From Chaetorhynchus papuensis (lineage: Eukaryota > Chordata > Aves > Passeriformes > Rhipiduridae), in the NCBI GenBank assembly GCA_013396525.1, contig VWYX01000762.1, positions 36,588-100,587 on the forward strand: DNA of 64,000 nucleotides, given 5' to 3'. The first letter of the stretch is position 1. Each line of letters begins with the position of its first letter. The notes beneath the pieces are model-generated. The model was not told the DNA's origin. It saw nothing but the letters and a program-made list of their open reading frames with translations, and searched no databases. Below are positions 46,101 through 59,600 of this stretch, one piece after another. A program made the position numbers and the translations under genes.

Positions 46101-49100
46101 GCTGGGGAGCCCCTTTTTTCAGTGAGGACCTGGAGAACCCTTCCCAGCAACTGGGAAAATGCCATGCAGTGTGTCCACTTGTAGGTGAGGACCCCAAGTT
46201 CGCCCAAAAAATCTTTTATAGACCACATCAAACAGGCCAAATGACTTGTTTACCTTTTTGTGCAGAAAACATCTGGTTCTGATGGCCCACTTCCCAACCA
46301 GCCAGGGCCAGGGCTGGGAGGGTTTTCCCCAAAATATTCTACTAACAAGCCTCTGGGGATATCAGTTGGGAGGATTTCTTAATGTATCTCACACGAGGTT
46401 ACACAAACATCTCTACAACAGCAGGTTTGGCATTCAGAACAACTAATAGAAATGTTTTGATCATCTATTTTTAACTAAAGAACCTTGGTGGCATCGATAG
46501 CATCACGCTCAAGATTCACCTTGTAAGTCAATTTGGTGCTTAGGCTGCTGTTCAAGCCTTAGCATATCAGCTAAGCATATCATATTCCAGTCCTGAAAAC
46601 AGAAGATCCCTTGTGTGTCCAACAGGAGATGGATGTCTCCATCAGTCAGGGTTTACTGAAGCCCACAGCACAAGGTGTTTTGCTATTTTCCATTAGTAAA
46701 ATAATGGAAATTTACTCATTTTCCATTAGTAAAAATGCAGCGTAGAAAAACAACGAAGCAGAGCACTTACAATCCAAGTATGATATGAGAGGTGTAAACC
46801 AGGAGAGCACAAAAAATGACATTATCAGCCACTTTAAAAAGCAGCAAGAACTGTGTTGTAATGGTCTATACCTAAAAATGGATAGTAAATTTAGTAGTTA
46901 AACTTGCTGAAGGTTAGAATTGTTAATGTGGAAGGCTTAAAATTTGACTTAAGGTAGGCCATGAGCATCACATATGTACTTCTACAGAATTTCTTACCTT
47001 ATAACAGGAAAAAAGACTTGGAAATGTACAAGAAAAAATGGCTGGGCCTCAGTAACACAGTAGCCTGTTTTAATGGATGACCTGACAGTTACACCAAGCA
47101 CCAGAAGGAATAACACTTAGAATTCCCTCCAGGTGACCTGACTTCAGTGCAACACCAGCTGGAAGGAGAGAAACATCCACTGTTTATGATTAGTGAAGAT
47201 GGAGCCTAATTACCTTCCCTAGTCTGGATGAAACATTTGGTCCCCTTTAGAGCTGGAATTTCTGTAACTTTACAATGGTGGGTTGTGCAGATCTAAATAG
47301 AAATCTAAGGTAGGCACAGCTCAGCCTCTCTTGCACTCAGATTCTAAACACAGCAAAGCATGGAAGGCTCTTGCTACACCTTCCCACAGACATCACACAG
47401 GTGAAAGAAAATCAGCTTTTTCTGGTGATTGCCAGCACAGCTCTTCATTTTCCCAAGTGAATATGCAGTCTATGAAATGCCTACCTATTAGTGGGGGTGG
47501 ATGCTGCTTCAGGAGGTGAGGGAGGAGAAAAGAAACTGCTCCCATTCTTTTGCTCATTCTCACCATGTATTAATTTGTCATCTTCGTGTTGTTGCTCCAA
47601 TTTCTGCTCTTCATCTCTTGACAGAAGGTGTGCTAAAGATGCAGCCAAGAAGCTGCTCCCTGTGCCAAATAGGAAACAAAACCACACCAACTTAAACTTT
47701 TATGTTTAGGCTTCAGAGGCTGCAGTGATTAAAAATAAACTTGGAACTGCCTTGGTCTGTCTTTTCCCTAAGAAACTGAGAATAAAAGGCTTGATTGAGG
47801 CAAAACAGTCAAAATATGAGCATTCCACTCTTCTTGGAGAAATCACCACATGCAGGAATCTACGTGCTTTAGGGCTGCCAAAATTTGCTTTTCTATCAAA
47901 GCTCTTTGGCAGATATTAGTATCATGTGTTAGCTACTTGAATTGAAGTTCAGAGACCTAAAAGAATGCCAATATTGCAAAGAGACTGAAATTAAAATGAT
48001 CATACAGCAGCAGCATTAAAAAAAAAAAAGCCCAAACCATGCATATACAGCCCATTCCAAAGCCATATAATGAAAATGTTTGGACTGGATTTATGTAACT
48101 CACTGAAGCTCTAGGATAAAAATGAGTCTAAACATGTTTGAAAGAAGAGGAGATGAAGTTCTTTCCTTCCCCAGTGACAAAAGATCAGAAGAAAAACATG
48201 AGTTTGGAAGATGAAGTAATCCAAGTATTGTTGCTGCAGAAGAAGATAAAAAACGAACAAATCTAGATTTGAATCTAGAACAATCTTTTAATTAGTAATG
48301 GCTGAGTGCCAACAATGCTTCCTCACTGAAGAACTGAACTACTCCTCGATTAGGGGCATCATTTCACCAAAGAATTACTTAAGAAATTGTACACTGTCCA
48401 CTAACTCTTCTTTGTTCCAGTAGGATGCATTGGTTTCAGCACAGATGTGCATTTCTAAGCAAAGAGAAAAAGAAAATAGGGGAAAAAACAGAGACAAAAC
48501 CAGCATAAAAGATCTCTTGTGATATGGACGAAAGCATGAACTTGCTGGTGTTCTCTGTGCTGGGCAGAGCTAGCTGGAAAAGACAGATATGGAAACACAA
48601 GGCTGCTTTGCTTCTGTTTATTTGTGCTGTGTTCAGAGAAGTAAAATTTTGATAAATTCTGATGCAAATTGCATCAGAAGAATGTGATGCCTCCCTGATT
48701 GAAGCACAGCAACCATAAAATTGAATATTAGCCAGCAGCACAAGCCAATTCAGAATATTAGATTTTTCCCTTAAAATATTAATCCTAAGTAGCTACAGCT
48801 CCACTGCAATACAGTCACAAAAGCTGTATTTTACACATTTTACAATACCACAGGGTCCTAGCAGGGGAGGGAGGGAGGGGAAGTGCTTGTTAAGTACAAA
48901 GCATTCTCTATTCTCACTGTAATTTCCCAATTGGATATTCAATTTTATCTTCCTGGCAACAAAGAGAGAAGCTCAGTCTTAGGTGAACAATTCTCTTTAC
49001 CTGAGGTTATAGTGGAAACCCGATTTAAAAACTGCATGGAGGGACATTGCTTTTATGAAGAATGTTCTCAGGTTGGTAGGTGAACCTCTTGTCTCTGCTC

Positions 49101-52100
49101 CTTTCCCCTTGGTTACAGCAGCCAGAGCCAGCTGTATGGCAGGCAGTGACACCTCCCAAAAGGCACTCACCTTCTGTCCCTGTGGAATCATCCAGAGGAG
49201 GTAAAGGCAAAGAACAGCCACTGCTTCTTTCCATGTTGTTATAGAAACCAGGGATCAGGAACGTAATGTTCTAAAACAAGGAACAAAACCTTATAAAGCT
49301 AAGCCAGCTCTCACAGGATGGGGGCAAATGCTAACAATCTGTGTCTGTGAACCTGATTCTCATGGATAGCCAGGCAAAAGTGATCCACATGACCAGTGGA
49401 GAACACAGAACTGTGCAGCTTGCTTTGGGCTACTTGAAATCCACAGCAGCTCCTCAGCACTGCAAGTGTTAGCAATTACAGCACGGGAATTCAGCCTACA
49501 CCTCACCCACCCAACACGTGGAACACAGGGGTTCTGTGATGGCAAGGAGTGTAAAAGACAACTTCACAATTCCAGTGGATATGCTGCCACATGTTTCAGT
49601 CTTCTGTGAGGATTTAAACTTCTCATCTTACCTTTCCCAACAGATCTTTCTTCTCATAGCCAAAGAGCATTAAAGCAAAACCATCCGAGATGCCGCAGAT
49701 GATTCCATCTGACTGGACAGTAATAAGACCACTGATGGTGGAGAAAACCACAACTGTAGCAGAGTACTGATAGCCTGGGAGAGAGCCTTCTGTCTGTGGA
49801 ATCTCATCTTTCTGCACTGCTGCTTGCTCCTCCTCCAGATGGCTGACTTCCAGCTTTAAACTGAGAGGGAACATGTTACCCTCTCTGGATCGGCCTACAG
49901 CTCGCTGGATCCTGAGGTTCTAAATTGAAGCAAAAAAAACAACTCAAACAGAAAACCTCTAATTAACCAAATGTTTTGGGTTTAGTTCATTATTCATATG
50001 AAGCTACACAGGAATTCTCAGGAAAAGAAAAATGAACCAATCTTGTGAATATCAAAATGAACAACATCTGGTTTTTAAAGGATTTGGAATCCAGTGTTGA
50101 ACCACTATATAAATAGCCTGAAGATAAAGACCAGTCCATGCTGCAGCTTTTCAACAAATTAGGCATTCATAAGAAGGCCTCCTTCAACTCCCTATCTGCC
50201 CATTTTCATGGCATTTGCAAGACCTGGGTATTCTTTCACTCCTCAGACAGACATGACTGAAATGGGCTAAAGAATTCAAAGGAATCTTAGAGACCTTACA
50301 GAGAGAGCATGGTGTCTTACAAAGCTAGGACTGGAGAAAACTGTCTTTCACAGGGACAGATTCCAGTGAGAGGCCAGGACATGGTCTCACCCCTAGTTAG
50401 GAACTCTTCAGACAGCAGCTCCACAAATAAGCAGCACACTCTTTTTCAGGGGAATCAGGCTGTCCTCTGAAAAGGCTTTCTTCTGTTATGTAAGGAGGGA
50501 AAACAGCATGCACATGTATTCCAAATGGGAAGGCTACGGAAGAATGAGGTTGGTGTTTACACTGTACCTTTGGGATTTTTTTGCCTAGAGGAGGGATCTG
50601 CACAGAAGGAATCAGGTCCTTTATGTGGAGTCCAACTACTGCTTCCAGTGTTGGGTAGCCATGGAGATGGGCATAAAGGAGGTCACATGATGTAATTTTT
50701 CCCTGGGGAGGAAAATGAACAGGATTGTTAAAATTTTAACATTTTAGCCACAGTCCGCTCAATACTTTGACAATGGTTTTAATAATTGCAGTTTTCTAAG
50801 CAATGGCAGGAAATTTCATTCTGCAGTCCTTTGGTGGACACAACTCCCTCAGTAAAAGCAGACACAGCATAAAACAATATTCCCATACCACTGTGCAGGG
50901 AGCCTGCCCTTTGCCCAGGAGAGAGGCAGAGGTGTCCAGTGCTCCTCACAGAACTGTTCCTCAGCAAGATGATCCCTTCACAAGGGCATCCATACCCCAA
51001 ATTACCAACCCCCTGCCAAACAGCCACTGTTGAAGTGTAAGACATCCCATGAGGAGAGAGAGTGTATTTTTATGTGGCTTGTCAAACACATCAAGGTGAG
51101 CCACACCAGAGATCCATGCACAGGTCCTGCATGCACAGCCCTGGTGTCAGGCCCTGCCATGGACACACTCCATGTTCACAACCTGTGCCTGCTGCCTTTC
51201 AGACACCTTCCACTCACACACAAACTCTCACAAACTGCAAGCTCGTTTATCATGTTTAGGAAAGCACTTACTTCAGCAGTGAAGGAAACACAAGCTGAAA
51301 TTCTTTCCACTGGTTCCAGCACAACCACACAACGCTGGGTGTCCTTGCTTCTTATTTTCCTCAGCCAGACTGAGACAGGGATCTTCTCATTGAGGTGGCC
51401 AATAACATCCACCTTTCCACAGGATTCAGAAATGGAGACATGACTGAGACTGTGCTACTTAGCAAGAATTTCAAACAGGAGTAAGATACTGAGGCAAGAT
51501 ACTTCCCTATAGTTATTAGAAAAACTTCATTTCTTGACTACTTACTAGTGTTTTATGGGAAGAAACACAGTTTTAATACAGAGATTAAAAGGTCTGAAAA
51601 GAAATTACTGATCATTCACAAAATGTTTTTGCTTTTGTATCGTCTCTCCCCGCCTCAGGAAGTCTAAAGGCATAAAGACTTCAGAATAATAAATGTGCCA
51701 CTCTAACACCTTGCACTCAGTGAGAAGTGCCTCTCAGAGATGCCTTATTTAAGGGATGTCCCATGGTGTTAATGAGCACTCCCCATTAGTAACACAGTTC
51801 TTACTTTCAGCAGTTTAATTTCTTAAGGGAGGAGATTCTTCTCTGATCAGAAAATGTTTCTTTATCTTATAGCCTGCAAGGCTCATACCAAGTCTTTTAT
51901 GATTTCTATAGGATCTTGACAGAGCGGGTTTATGATTTACACAGTGACTCCTATAAAGTATTTGGAACAGCTTAGAATAACTGCCTCTGTCAGATGTTTA
52001 ATTTTAATCTCTGGTTTCACAGAATCAAACTTAGATCTTTGCCCCAATCCCACATCCAGCTGAGGATTCAGGAAGATAAGGCTCTGAGATGTCGATAATT

Positions 52101-55100
52101 TCAGCTCAAAAATAACACACCAGAAAGAATATGAGCTCATTTCCCAAGGATTCTCTAGTGACAACTCACAATACCAGCAAAAGAAAATAATATGGAGATT
52201 TCCTTATGCAGTTCTCTTATAAACAACCACATTCTAGGCAAAATATCAATTCCACTCTTTTGCACCAACTATGGTGTTTTGGCACAAACATTTCACAGTA
52301 TTTCACTGGCTTGTACCTTTATAATATGCACAACCCAAATTAAGATAATTTAAAAAATATTTTTAAGGACCAGAAAATTGAGAACTTTTCCACAACAGAC
52401 TTTTTCCATGTTAAGCTTTTTTTTTTTAATTCTAATGTCCTTTAAGTTCTGATTTGGTCAAGTCATGGTGATTATGTGTGTTGACAGCTGCAAAGTTCTC
52501 GTGGGTGTCCCCTTAAATCATCTTTTGCCCTTCGAAATCCCACATCTGCAAACTTTTAAACTAAACAGTTCTGCAAATGACATAATTGCCAAATGCCCAC
52601 AAAGTTAAATATATCAGGAAATTATAGAGAAAATGTTAAAAAAGAATAAATCCCAAACCAAAGCCTACAAAACCACTTTATGTGGTAGGGAATATTTCCT
52701 TGAACATTTCACATACCACAGTTCCTGAAACCACTGATGAACACTCAGAGGTTTCTAGGTACTCCTCACCCACTGCTTCCCATGCCTCTTGACCAGATTT
52801 GGATATCAAGTGGGACAGCTTTTGACCAATGAGTTCCTGACTACTGCACCCAAGCAGCTTGCAAGCTCGGTCATTGGCCACCAGGATCTAGAAAAGAACA
52901 GAAAAAAACCAAACCTAAACAAAGAATAAAAGCTGCACATTTTTTTAAGAGCTCATCATCTCAGGTTGTTGCTTTAACGTCTTATAATATCCCTTTCTCT
53001 TGGTGGAAATAAAATGGTTCTTTAGAATTCTGAGTTCATTATAGATTCTTATTCTAGGATTTATCCCTTGCCCACACATCTTTTTGTTTGAGAGGTTTTG
53101 AGACATTGCTTTCCTTTTAGGTTTCCTGCTTTATTTTAACTGAAAACAATGACACAGAGGCAACACTACAGAGCAAAGCCCAGGCAAGCCACAAAACAGT
53201 ATCCAAACTCAAAGGTGTGCAGTGATCACACCACATTGGCACACTGGAGGCTGTGTAATGGAGTGAGTTGGGACTCAGGGTCTTTAAAGTGGGCAAGCCC
53301 GAGCTGTCAGTTCAAGCTAAAAAATGGCACAGCTCTTTAAAGGTTTCAGGACCCAATTTTAGATTCCTCTCAGGGCAGAAACAGAAATTCTTTCCCTCCC
53401 AATGCAAATGAAATATTTACTGGGGCAGATAAAGAAATCTCGTGCCACCACAAACACATTTCAGGGTTGGTACTTTACAGAGAGAAGGCTTGAAGCACAT
53501 TCTGCTCTTCCTTTCTTCCCTCATGTCGCTTCACAGCTGCATTCTTATAGAATCATTGAATCACAGAATGGTTTGGGTTGGACAGGCCCTTAAAGACCAT
53601 CCACTTCCACCCCCCTGCTATGGGCAGGGACACCTTCCACTAGACCAGGTTGCTGCAAGCCTTATCCAACCTGGCCTAGAACATTTCCATGTGGGAAATG
53701 GGGCAGCCTCAACCTCCCTGGCCTGTTTGAAAAAAGACTCGATACACCCTTGCTTCTGCTGTTGTACATTTTGCTAACCACAGCCTGCAGTGGAAATAAA
53801 CTCATCAGTCTTTAGAAGCCTGAGCTGGAGCAGACTACAAAATGCCTTCATAATATCCTGATTACCTGCAGATACACAAAAGAAAAGCAGCCCTTTCAGC
53901 CTGCTATCACACAACCTGTACCAGTTATGGGGAGCTCAGTGCTGCAGGCTCTGCTGGGAATACCTCTGTTGTGCTGGCATCCACGGTGAAGATGGCTTGG
54001 TTTGGGTTGCGTGCAGCAGCTGGGAGGTGCTGGCTGGATTCCTCCACAGCTGGGGCGTGTAAAAAGGAGCCAGAACTTCCAATGGAAGAAGAGAGAGAGG
54101 CAGAATCCCACTGAGCCCACGAGTTACCAATTTTGCTGGTAAAAATGTTACGAGCTGTCAGAGAAGACAAACAGTAGGAGCTCCACTTCTCCCCTGTGAA
54201 AAGATAAAGGTCAGCAATGTTGCTGTAACAGTCTACTACAGGAGTATCAGAGGAATGAATTAGGAAAAAAAGCTGTCATCTGAAGCAACTGCCAAGTGAT
54301 CCCAAAATGCATGTTTCTAGATTTTTAAAGAAACTACAAGAAAATAAAATCAGTGAAACTAAAGAAAACGGGAACTATCCTAATAAATGTATCTTTTTGA
54401 ATCAGAGCCACTGGAACACATAAACTCAGTCCATAGGCTAAAACAACTTTGCCAACATCCATAAGTTTTAGCCAGACTAGTTAACTTCTATTTTTTACTT
54501 AGCAGTTTTTCAAATGTTTTGAAATCTCTCAAATTAAAAATGAAACGGTCATTATATAATTGCAGTAAGTGCTCAAGCCCTTATTAACAATGGCATTAGT
54601 TGGAAGCCACTTAATTATCTGTTCACAGTATGTGACATTGAATTACCTGTGTCCACGCCAGTGTTTTAGGCTACGCAGTGCCAAGCGATTGTACTAAAAT
54701 TTTCAAAGGTTCTGCCTGTAAAAAACATTTCTCAGAGAAGTGGTATCTGCAGCCCAGAGCCATTAGTCCACTCCCAAATCAGTAAGTAGCTCTGAAGGTT
54801 TAGGAGTACTGGAAGAAGCATTATGAACAACTCATCACAGGGACATTTATGCACTGTATACAGTATGAACGTGCTCACCACGATAAAACAGGGAGACACA
54901 AATCTGGACACACTGTAAACTGCAAAATTCTTCCCATCCTGACAGAACCCAATACAACAGCATCTTTCTCCTCACTTGGAAATTTTTTGTGGTTTAGATA
55001 ATCATACAAGATGGGAGGGTGGTCCAGTGGCAGCCAACACAGGTTGCCCAAGGACAAGTACCAATGCAGAGCACCTATCCAGTAATGTTTTCCCTATAAG

Positions 55101-55433
55101 CCCTCCCAGCCTGCAGTAATCCATGGCTCAGATGCCTACTGAACAAGTGCACCCTGGCAGACACTTATTGCTGTTACCTCTACATTTGAGTAAGGGGAAG
55201 AGGAAGGTCTGAAACTGCCCGAAAGCTTCACGGGAACTCAGTCTCACAATACTGTGCTCACCAGGCAGTGATGCTCCAAGCTGACAGAGTCCAGAGAGAC
55301 GATTTTTCCTGCTTTTGTTACCCCAGGGGAAGGATCTACTTAGCTTGTCAGAGTCATTCAAGCGAGTAAAGACTAAGCCTGCTGATGAAGACAGAAGGCC
55401 TCCTTCAGAGGGGCTACAAGCCTTAGCTGCCAT
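38003..55433 (-). CDS. PASK: PAS domain-containing serine/threonine kinase
   Basis: Complete coding region on the minus strand, 16 exons: 55433-55262, 54193-53964, 52887-52717, 51412-51272, 50702-50568, 49919-49632, 49270-49171, 47659-47564, 45522-44383, 43726-43545, 43158-42991, 42224-42099, 41503-41369, 39958-39759, 38545-38412, 38166-38003. The sum is 3582 nt (1193 aa; human 1323). The ATG at 55433 (MAAKACSPSEGG) is the first AUG after a 5'-UTR acceptor; the upstream in-frame codon at 55460 is GTG, not a start. PASK is a nutrient-responsive kinase; its PAS region restrains the C-terminal kinase, and known targets include glycogen synthase. Least certain is the exon 8 donor: only the one at 47564 keeps the frame into the large exon 9. 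The first non-coding exon is unidentified and should lie in the CpG island. Confidence 0.93.
43545..45522 (-). CDS. PASK: PASK large linker exon 9 and exon 10
   Basis: Exon 9 (45522-44383, 1140 nt) is a long serine-rich, poorly conserved linker between the PAS and kinase parts. Anchors to human are NSPGTPTVDEPWPG, EIKVTSTPV and EGSYIGNCCHRDGSQF. Exon 10 (43726-43545) reads ILFEVKCAELQ, LFCVWVVKDISQSQ and AKTQHLLASL, as in the segment just before the human kinase domain. Confidence 0.9.
49171..54193 (-). CDS. PASK: PASK PAS-region exons 2-7
   Basis: Exon 2 ends NPNQAIFTVDASTTE and exon 3 continues ILVANDRACKLLGCSSQELI, the start of the first PAS domain. Exon 4 gives EKIPVSVWLRKI and CVVVLEPVERI. 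Exon 5 (50702-50568), whose frame has no ATG near it, reads ITSCDLLYAHLHGYPTLEA and HIKDLIPSVQIPP. Exon 6 carries the second PAS domain (VVVFSTISGLITVQSDGII, FALMLFGYEKKDLLG). Exon 7 gives NITFLIPGFYNNM. Order and phases agree with human PASK. Confidence 0.93.
53548..53735 (-). mobile_element. CR1 3'-end fragment in PASK intron 2
   Basis: The plus strand reads AGAATCATTGAATCACAGAA, TGGTTTGGGTTGGACAGG, CCTGCTATGGGCAGGGACAC and CTTCCACTAGACCAGGTTGC, which is the reverse complement of a CR1 tail. The element therefore lies on the minus strand, sense to PASK, heavily 5'-truncated and diverged. Confidence 0.9.
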
Positions 55434-55689
55434 GATCGCTCTCTGGTTGCCACGCCACACCTAGGGAGCCACCACCATCTGCAACAGAAACAAAGGACAC
55501 CGAGTCAGACGCACAGCAGGCACTGATGCTGGCAGGTAACGATGCTTTCGAGCCCAAGCCACAGCCCTGTAAGTTACAATGCTCCATGAGTGTCCTGCTC
55601 TATGTTTGGGCTGTGTGGTTATTACCCAGAGGTGACTACTGACTTAGCATCCTGCCCAGGTGAAGCTTCGAACCCTCTACGGGATTCAC

Positions 55690-55745
55690 TTTAGAGGTGG
55701 ATTCGATGCTCCTTCTGGGTCCCTTCCAACTCAGACGAGTCTGCA
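55690..55745 (+). mobile_element. CR1 tail remnant near PASK exon 1
   Basis: GGTGGATTCGATGCTCCTTC and TGGGTCCCTTCCAACTCAGA resemble the CR1 3' end (GGACTCGATGATCC, GGGTCCCTTCCAACTCAG). It is short and diverged, so the boundaries are approximate. Confidence 0.6.
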
Positions 55746-55879
55746 GGATACGTGTGACCGATGGGACGCCGCCACCACATTTCTTTCCGTCAGAGCTGCC
55801 GAGCACCCGGCCAGCACCCTCTCGCCCTTTCCGCTGGTTTTGAAACCAAAAGCTTCGGTCATTTGGAAACTCACTCCCC

Positions 55880-56626
55880 GTTTGGAATCAGCAAGTGTAG
55901 CGCAGCCTCCCTCCCACCCCGGGTGCCGCCCGGACCCCAAAGGCCGGTGGCGCCCACCAGGACAGGGCGGGTCGGTCCGGTCACAGCCGCGGCCACGGCT
56001 CCTCAGGGCGGCCCGGCCACAGCCGGAGGGCGCGGGGAAATACCAGGCGGGACTCAGCAGCCGCGACACCCAATGAGCAAAGGCGTTGTGAGAGCGGCAC
56101 GGAGAGGAGCAAATGGGACGCCAGCGCGGGAGAACGCAAAACAGATCGAGGGCCCGGGAATTCGTTGCCGCCGCCAGCCTCCCCTTCCCCGCCGCCGCCA
56201 CACGCGCTGCCCGCCGCTCCGGGCCGTCGGCTCGAGGCAGCGCGGCCGACCTGCTCCGGGGGGCGGAAGACTGCAGGTAGAAGGTCCTTCCGCAGGGCGA
56301 TAGTTATCCTCCGAAGGATTTGTATGCGGAAGGACGAGGCCGAAAGCAGCGCGTAACGCGTCCGACCCGAGGGGCACGCTGGTGGAGGAGGAGCAAGTCC
56401 CGGCCCCCTCGCCCCCTCCTCCTGCAGAGAACTACAACTCCCAGGAGGCCGCGGGACACAGCCGGCGCGCGTGCGCGCGAGCGGGCAGTGGGGCGGGCGG
56501 TGGCCCCTCCCCCTGGGCGCGGCAGCTGCGGGCGATTGGCTGGGGCGCGGCGGCAGCGCTGGGCTCTGATTGGCTGCGGCGGCGGCGGAGGCAGTTTCCG
56601 GAAGGGGCGGTGGGAGGAGGAGCGAT
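55880..56626. promoter_or_regulatory. bidirectional CpG-island promoter, PASK(-)/PPP1R7(+)
   Basis: A CpG-dense region between the head-to-head genes. It contains ACTACAACTCCCAG (56431-56444, ZNF143/Staf-type), two inverted CCAAT boxes ATTGG (56535-56539 and 56569-56573, 34 bp apart), a CCGGAAG ETS site (56598-56604) and several GC boxes. No TATA box is seen. This combination is typical of divergent housekeeping promoters. Exact start sites cannot be read from sequence. Overlapping open frames of 100-300 codons are GC-rich shadows. Confidence 0.8.
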
Positions 56627-59600
56627 ATGGCGGCGGAGAGCGGAGCGGGGCCGCAGGAGATGATGGAGGGTGAGAGCCCGCCGGGGCTGCTGCGGCAGCT
56701 GCGGGAGTCGGGGTGGCGCGGCGCGGCGCGGCGCGGCCGGCTGCTCCAGCGCCGCTGCCGGGCGGTGCGGCTACCAGCTGCGCGCCTGGGGGGCTTGTGG
56801 GCCCTCGGCGGTCGTGCAGCCCCCGTGTGTCCAGCCGCAGGGCCACTGCCCAGGGGGCCAGGCCCTGCCGGGCAGCCGAGCACAGGCGGGGGCCGGTGTG
56901 TGTTATCGCGGCGTGGCGTGGTGTCCGGGGGCTCTTCGTGCTACAGGGAGAAGGAGTGGGGTTGTGGAGATGGCCGTGACGTAAAAAATAAAGATATTAA
57001 GAAAGAAGCCTTCTGGATGGCGCTGGTTTTCCTTAGTCCCCTGGTGAAACGACTGCAAATGCTGAGGGGGGGACTAGCGAGGAGCTTTTTCTGGTCCAGG
57101 CCCAGGGTGGCCACCGGAGCTGTGGCTCGGTAAACGTAAAGGGATCTGGCAGGTTGTTCTGGGGAGACGGTTGTTTTTATCTGCGAGGATTTTTTTTTAT
57201 TGGTGCCTTCACTTCTTCGTGTCATTGGTACTATTGTACATGATACTGATTTTTTTATTTTTTCCTAAAAGCTCTTAAAATGTAATAGTTCTAACTCCAT
57301 CTCCGTAATCTTTGGAATTGCACTTCATTGATCTAAGAAATTTCCTTTTTCCTCCAGTCTTCTTCCCAGATTGTTGGTTTTAGGAAGATGTGATGGGAGG
57401 AAAAAGTGCACCCAAAATCAAAGTAGAAACAAGGGGTAAGAGGCCTTTTATTTAAGACTAAACCTTTCATTTAGTTAACTTAGGATTTCTACTAACTGCG
57501 TAGTCGTTTATGTGACTCCCGGTTATTGTATCTGCTTGCTAACTCCTCCCCTCTGCCCCGCCGCTGGGAATCGCCTAATTTCTGCCCTTCTGTGTCTCGT
57601 GCAGTTGATAAGCGGATCGAGTCGGAGGAGTCGGGAGACGAGGAGGGGAGGAAGCAGGCGGTTCGCCTGGTGACAGAGCTCAGCCAGCAGAGCCTGCGGG
57701 ATGAGCAGAACGGCGAGAACTCCGCAGGTACCGTGTCAGCCTCACCGCCGCCTCCAGGAGCGCCGGCCGCGTGTGCGCACAGCCTGCAGCAGCCCCTTGT
57801 GCTCCCTGGGGCTGCGTGCTAGTTACCTGTGGGGATCTGCTCCGGAGCAATCTTCTTGAAGTATCAATAAATTTTAGTGTTGTCGTTGCTAGAATAAAGT
57901 CGGCTGCCTTTTTGTGGAACCGCTAGTATTAGACCTTTGATTATTTTTTTTTTTCCTTATTTGTTTGCCAGTCCACGTTTCTCTTTGAAGTATTTAATTT
58001 CAAAAAGTCAAAGTGCAAACCGTCTTTACTGGTGTTTTCCTTTTGTGGAAATTTAGAAACTTTATGTGGAAAGATGCTGGAAATTTTCATTAGAAGTAAT
58101 CACGAGGAGCTTTTCATGATTCTACCTTAGTTTATGTAGTTTTTTTGCCTAAAGAATTGCCAGGTTCCTCTGGAAAGCAACAAAGACTATTTCCAGATGG
58201 GTTGAAGGGATCTGTCCGTTTTATTTTTCAAATTTAAAAGTTCTAAGACATATCAAAATTAAGTCTTTGAATCCTCTCTGGTTTAAACTTTTTCACCTGA
58301 TCTTACTGTTTGTATTAGAACATGGGGTAGAAATACTGACAGACTGTTTTAAACCTGTGAATATTTGATGGAAGGGCTTTCAGTGGCTTGCATGGAACTT
58401 GTCAGAGCAGATCCATTTCTGCAGATCCTGTGTGGTGATTTGACCCGAGCTTTTGGTGCAATCTGAAGTGTAGCATCATTCTTTTGACAGAGATGTCCAT
58501 ATGATTATTTTTGGTCTGGTACTGGAAGGGAAATAATGAACCAAATTTTAGTTCCTTATGGCGATGCCTCTACGGCAGATCCCTCCTCATCATCACCTCA
58601 CCCATTGGGATTTGCCAAAGTATTTTTCAAACTAGTAAATTGTTACTAGAATTTTAAATCTCATAACTAAATGCACTCTATGTAGGCCTAATTTGTTGCT
58701 GGTAATTGAAACCCCCTAAATATTAATAAAGAAATGCTCTTCCATAGGCAGGCCATGGCTGGGCATCCCAAGGTGCCACGCAGATCAGACAGAGCTCTCC
58801 TTTTCATGCCTGGAATCCTGAGTGTTTGCTCAGCTGGCGTGATCTAGCCGTGTGTTGGAGGTTATATTTTGCACTTTGTTCCCCTGGGAATTCTATGAAA
58901 GGAAATACAGAAGTGATGCACTTTTACTCCAGTGAAAGCAAGAAAAGCACATTCAGATTGGTTTGCTGAATTACATTTGTGTACTGTTTAATATAATGAC
59001 TGTATTGTTACTTTTTCCAAACTGTAAGCATTCAGAAAACTAGGGCAGGAATCAAGCAAGCAGAGGAATAATTTTCGAACATTTGAGGATAGTTTCCACA
59101 GCCAGCTTTGAGTTTTTCAGCTGAAAGGAAAATGAAGAGCTTTCCACTTTTTTTTTCACATAAGATCTTAAGTAGAAAGAGCTTGAGCAGCTGAAATTTC
59201 AAATTCATCATTTAGCTAATTCTCTGAGGAACAGAGCCTCTGGTTAGAAAGCTTATAACTGAGCTATTTATAATATTCTTCATGCATATGCACTTAAAAA
59301 GTGTAGTTAGGCTTTTTGTTGATTGAAATGCTTGTGGTGCTGTGAACTTATGTAACTCGGTAATGACTGTTCCTGCTGTGGAATTTGGGTTTTCTGAATG
59401 GTGGAATTTTTTTTTTTCTACCTCAGCAAAGGCATGTGGCTTGCAGCCATAGGTTACACAAAAATTCAATTAGGAAACTTCATTGCCAGGGTGATGGTTT
59501 TTTCCCCCTTGAGAAACATGCAGTGTTGGGAAGTGTGGAGTAAAGCAATTTGCAAGGGAAATTGCAGTCCTGGCTCTAAAGTGCCGGTAGGAGGGTCAGT

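Noticed and set aside
49025..49234. Minus-strand open frames near 49.0-49.2 kb
   Set aside because: They are out of frame with PASK exon 7 (49270-49171) and give no family match; the exon frame reading NITFLIPGFY is the correct one.
55731..57133. Frames of 150-300 codons around the PASK/PPP1R7 CpG island
   Set aside because: GC-rich shadows on both strands; only the first 43 nt of the frame at 56627 is a real exon.
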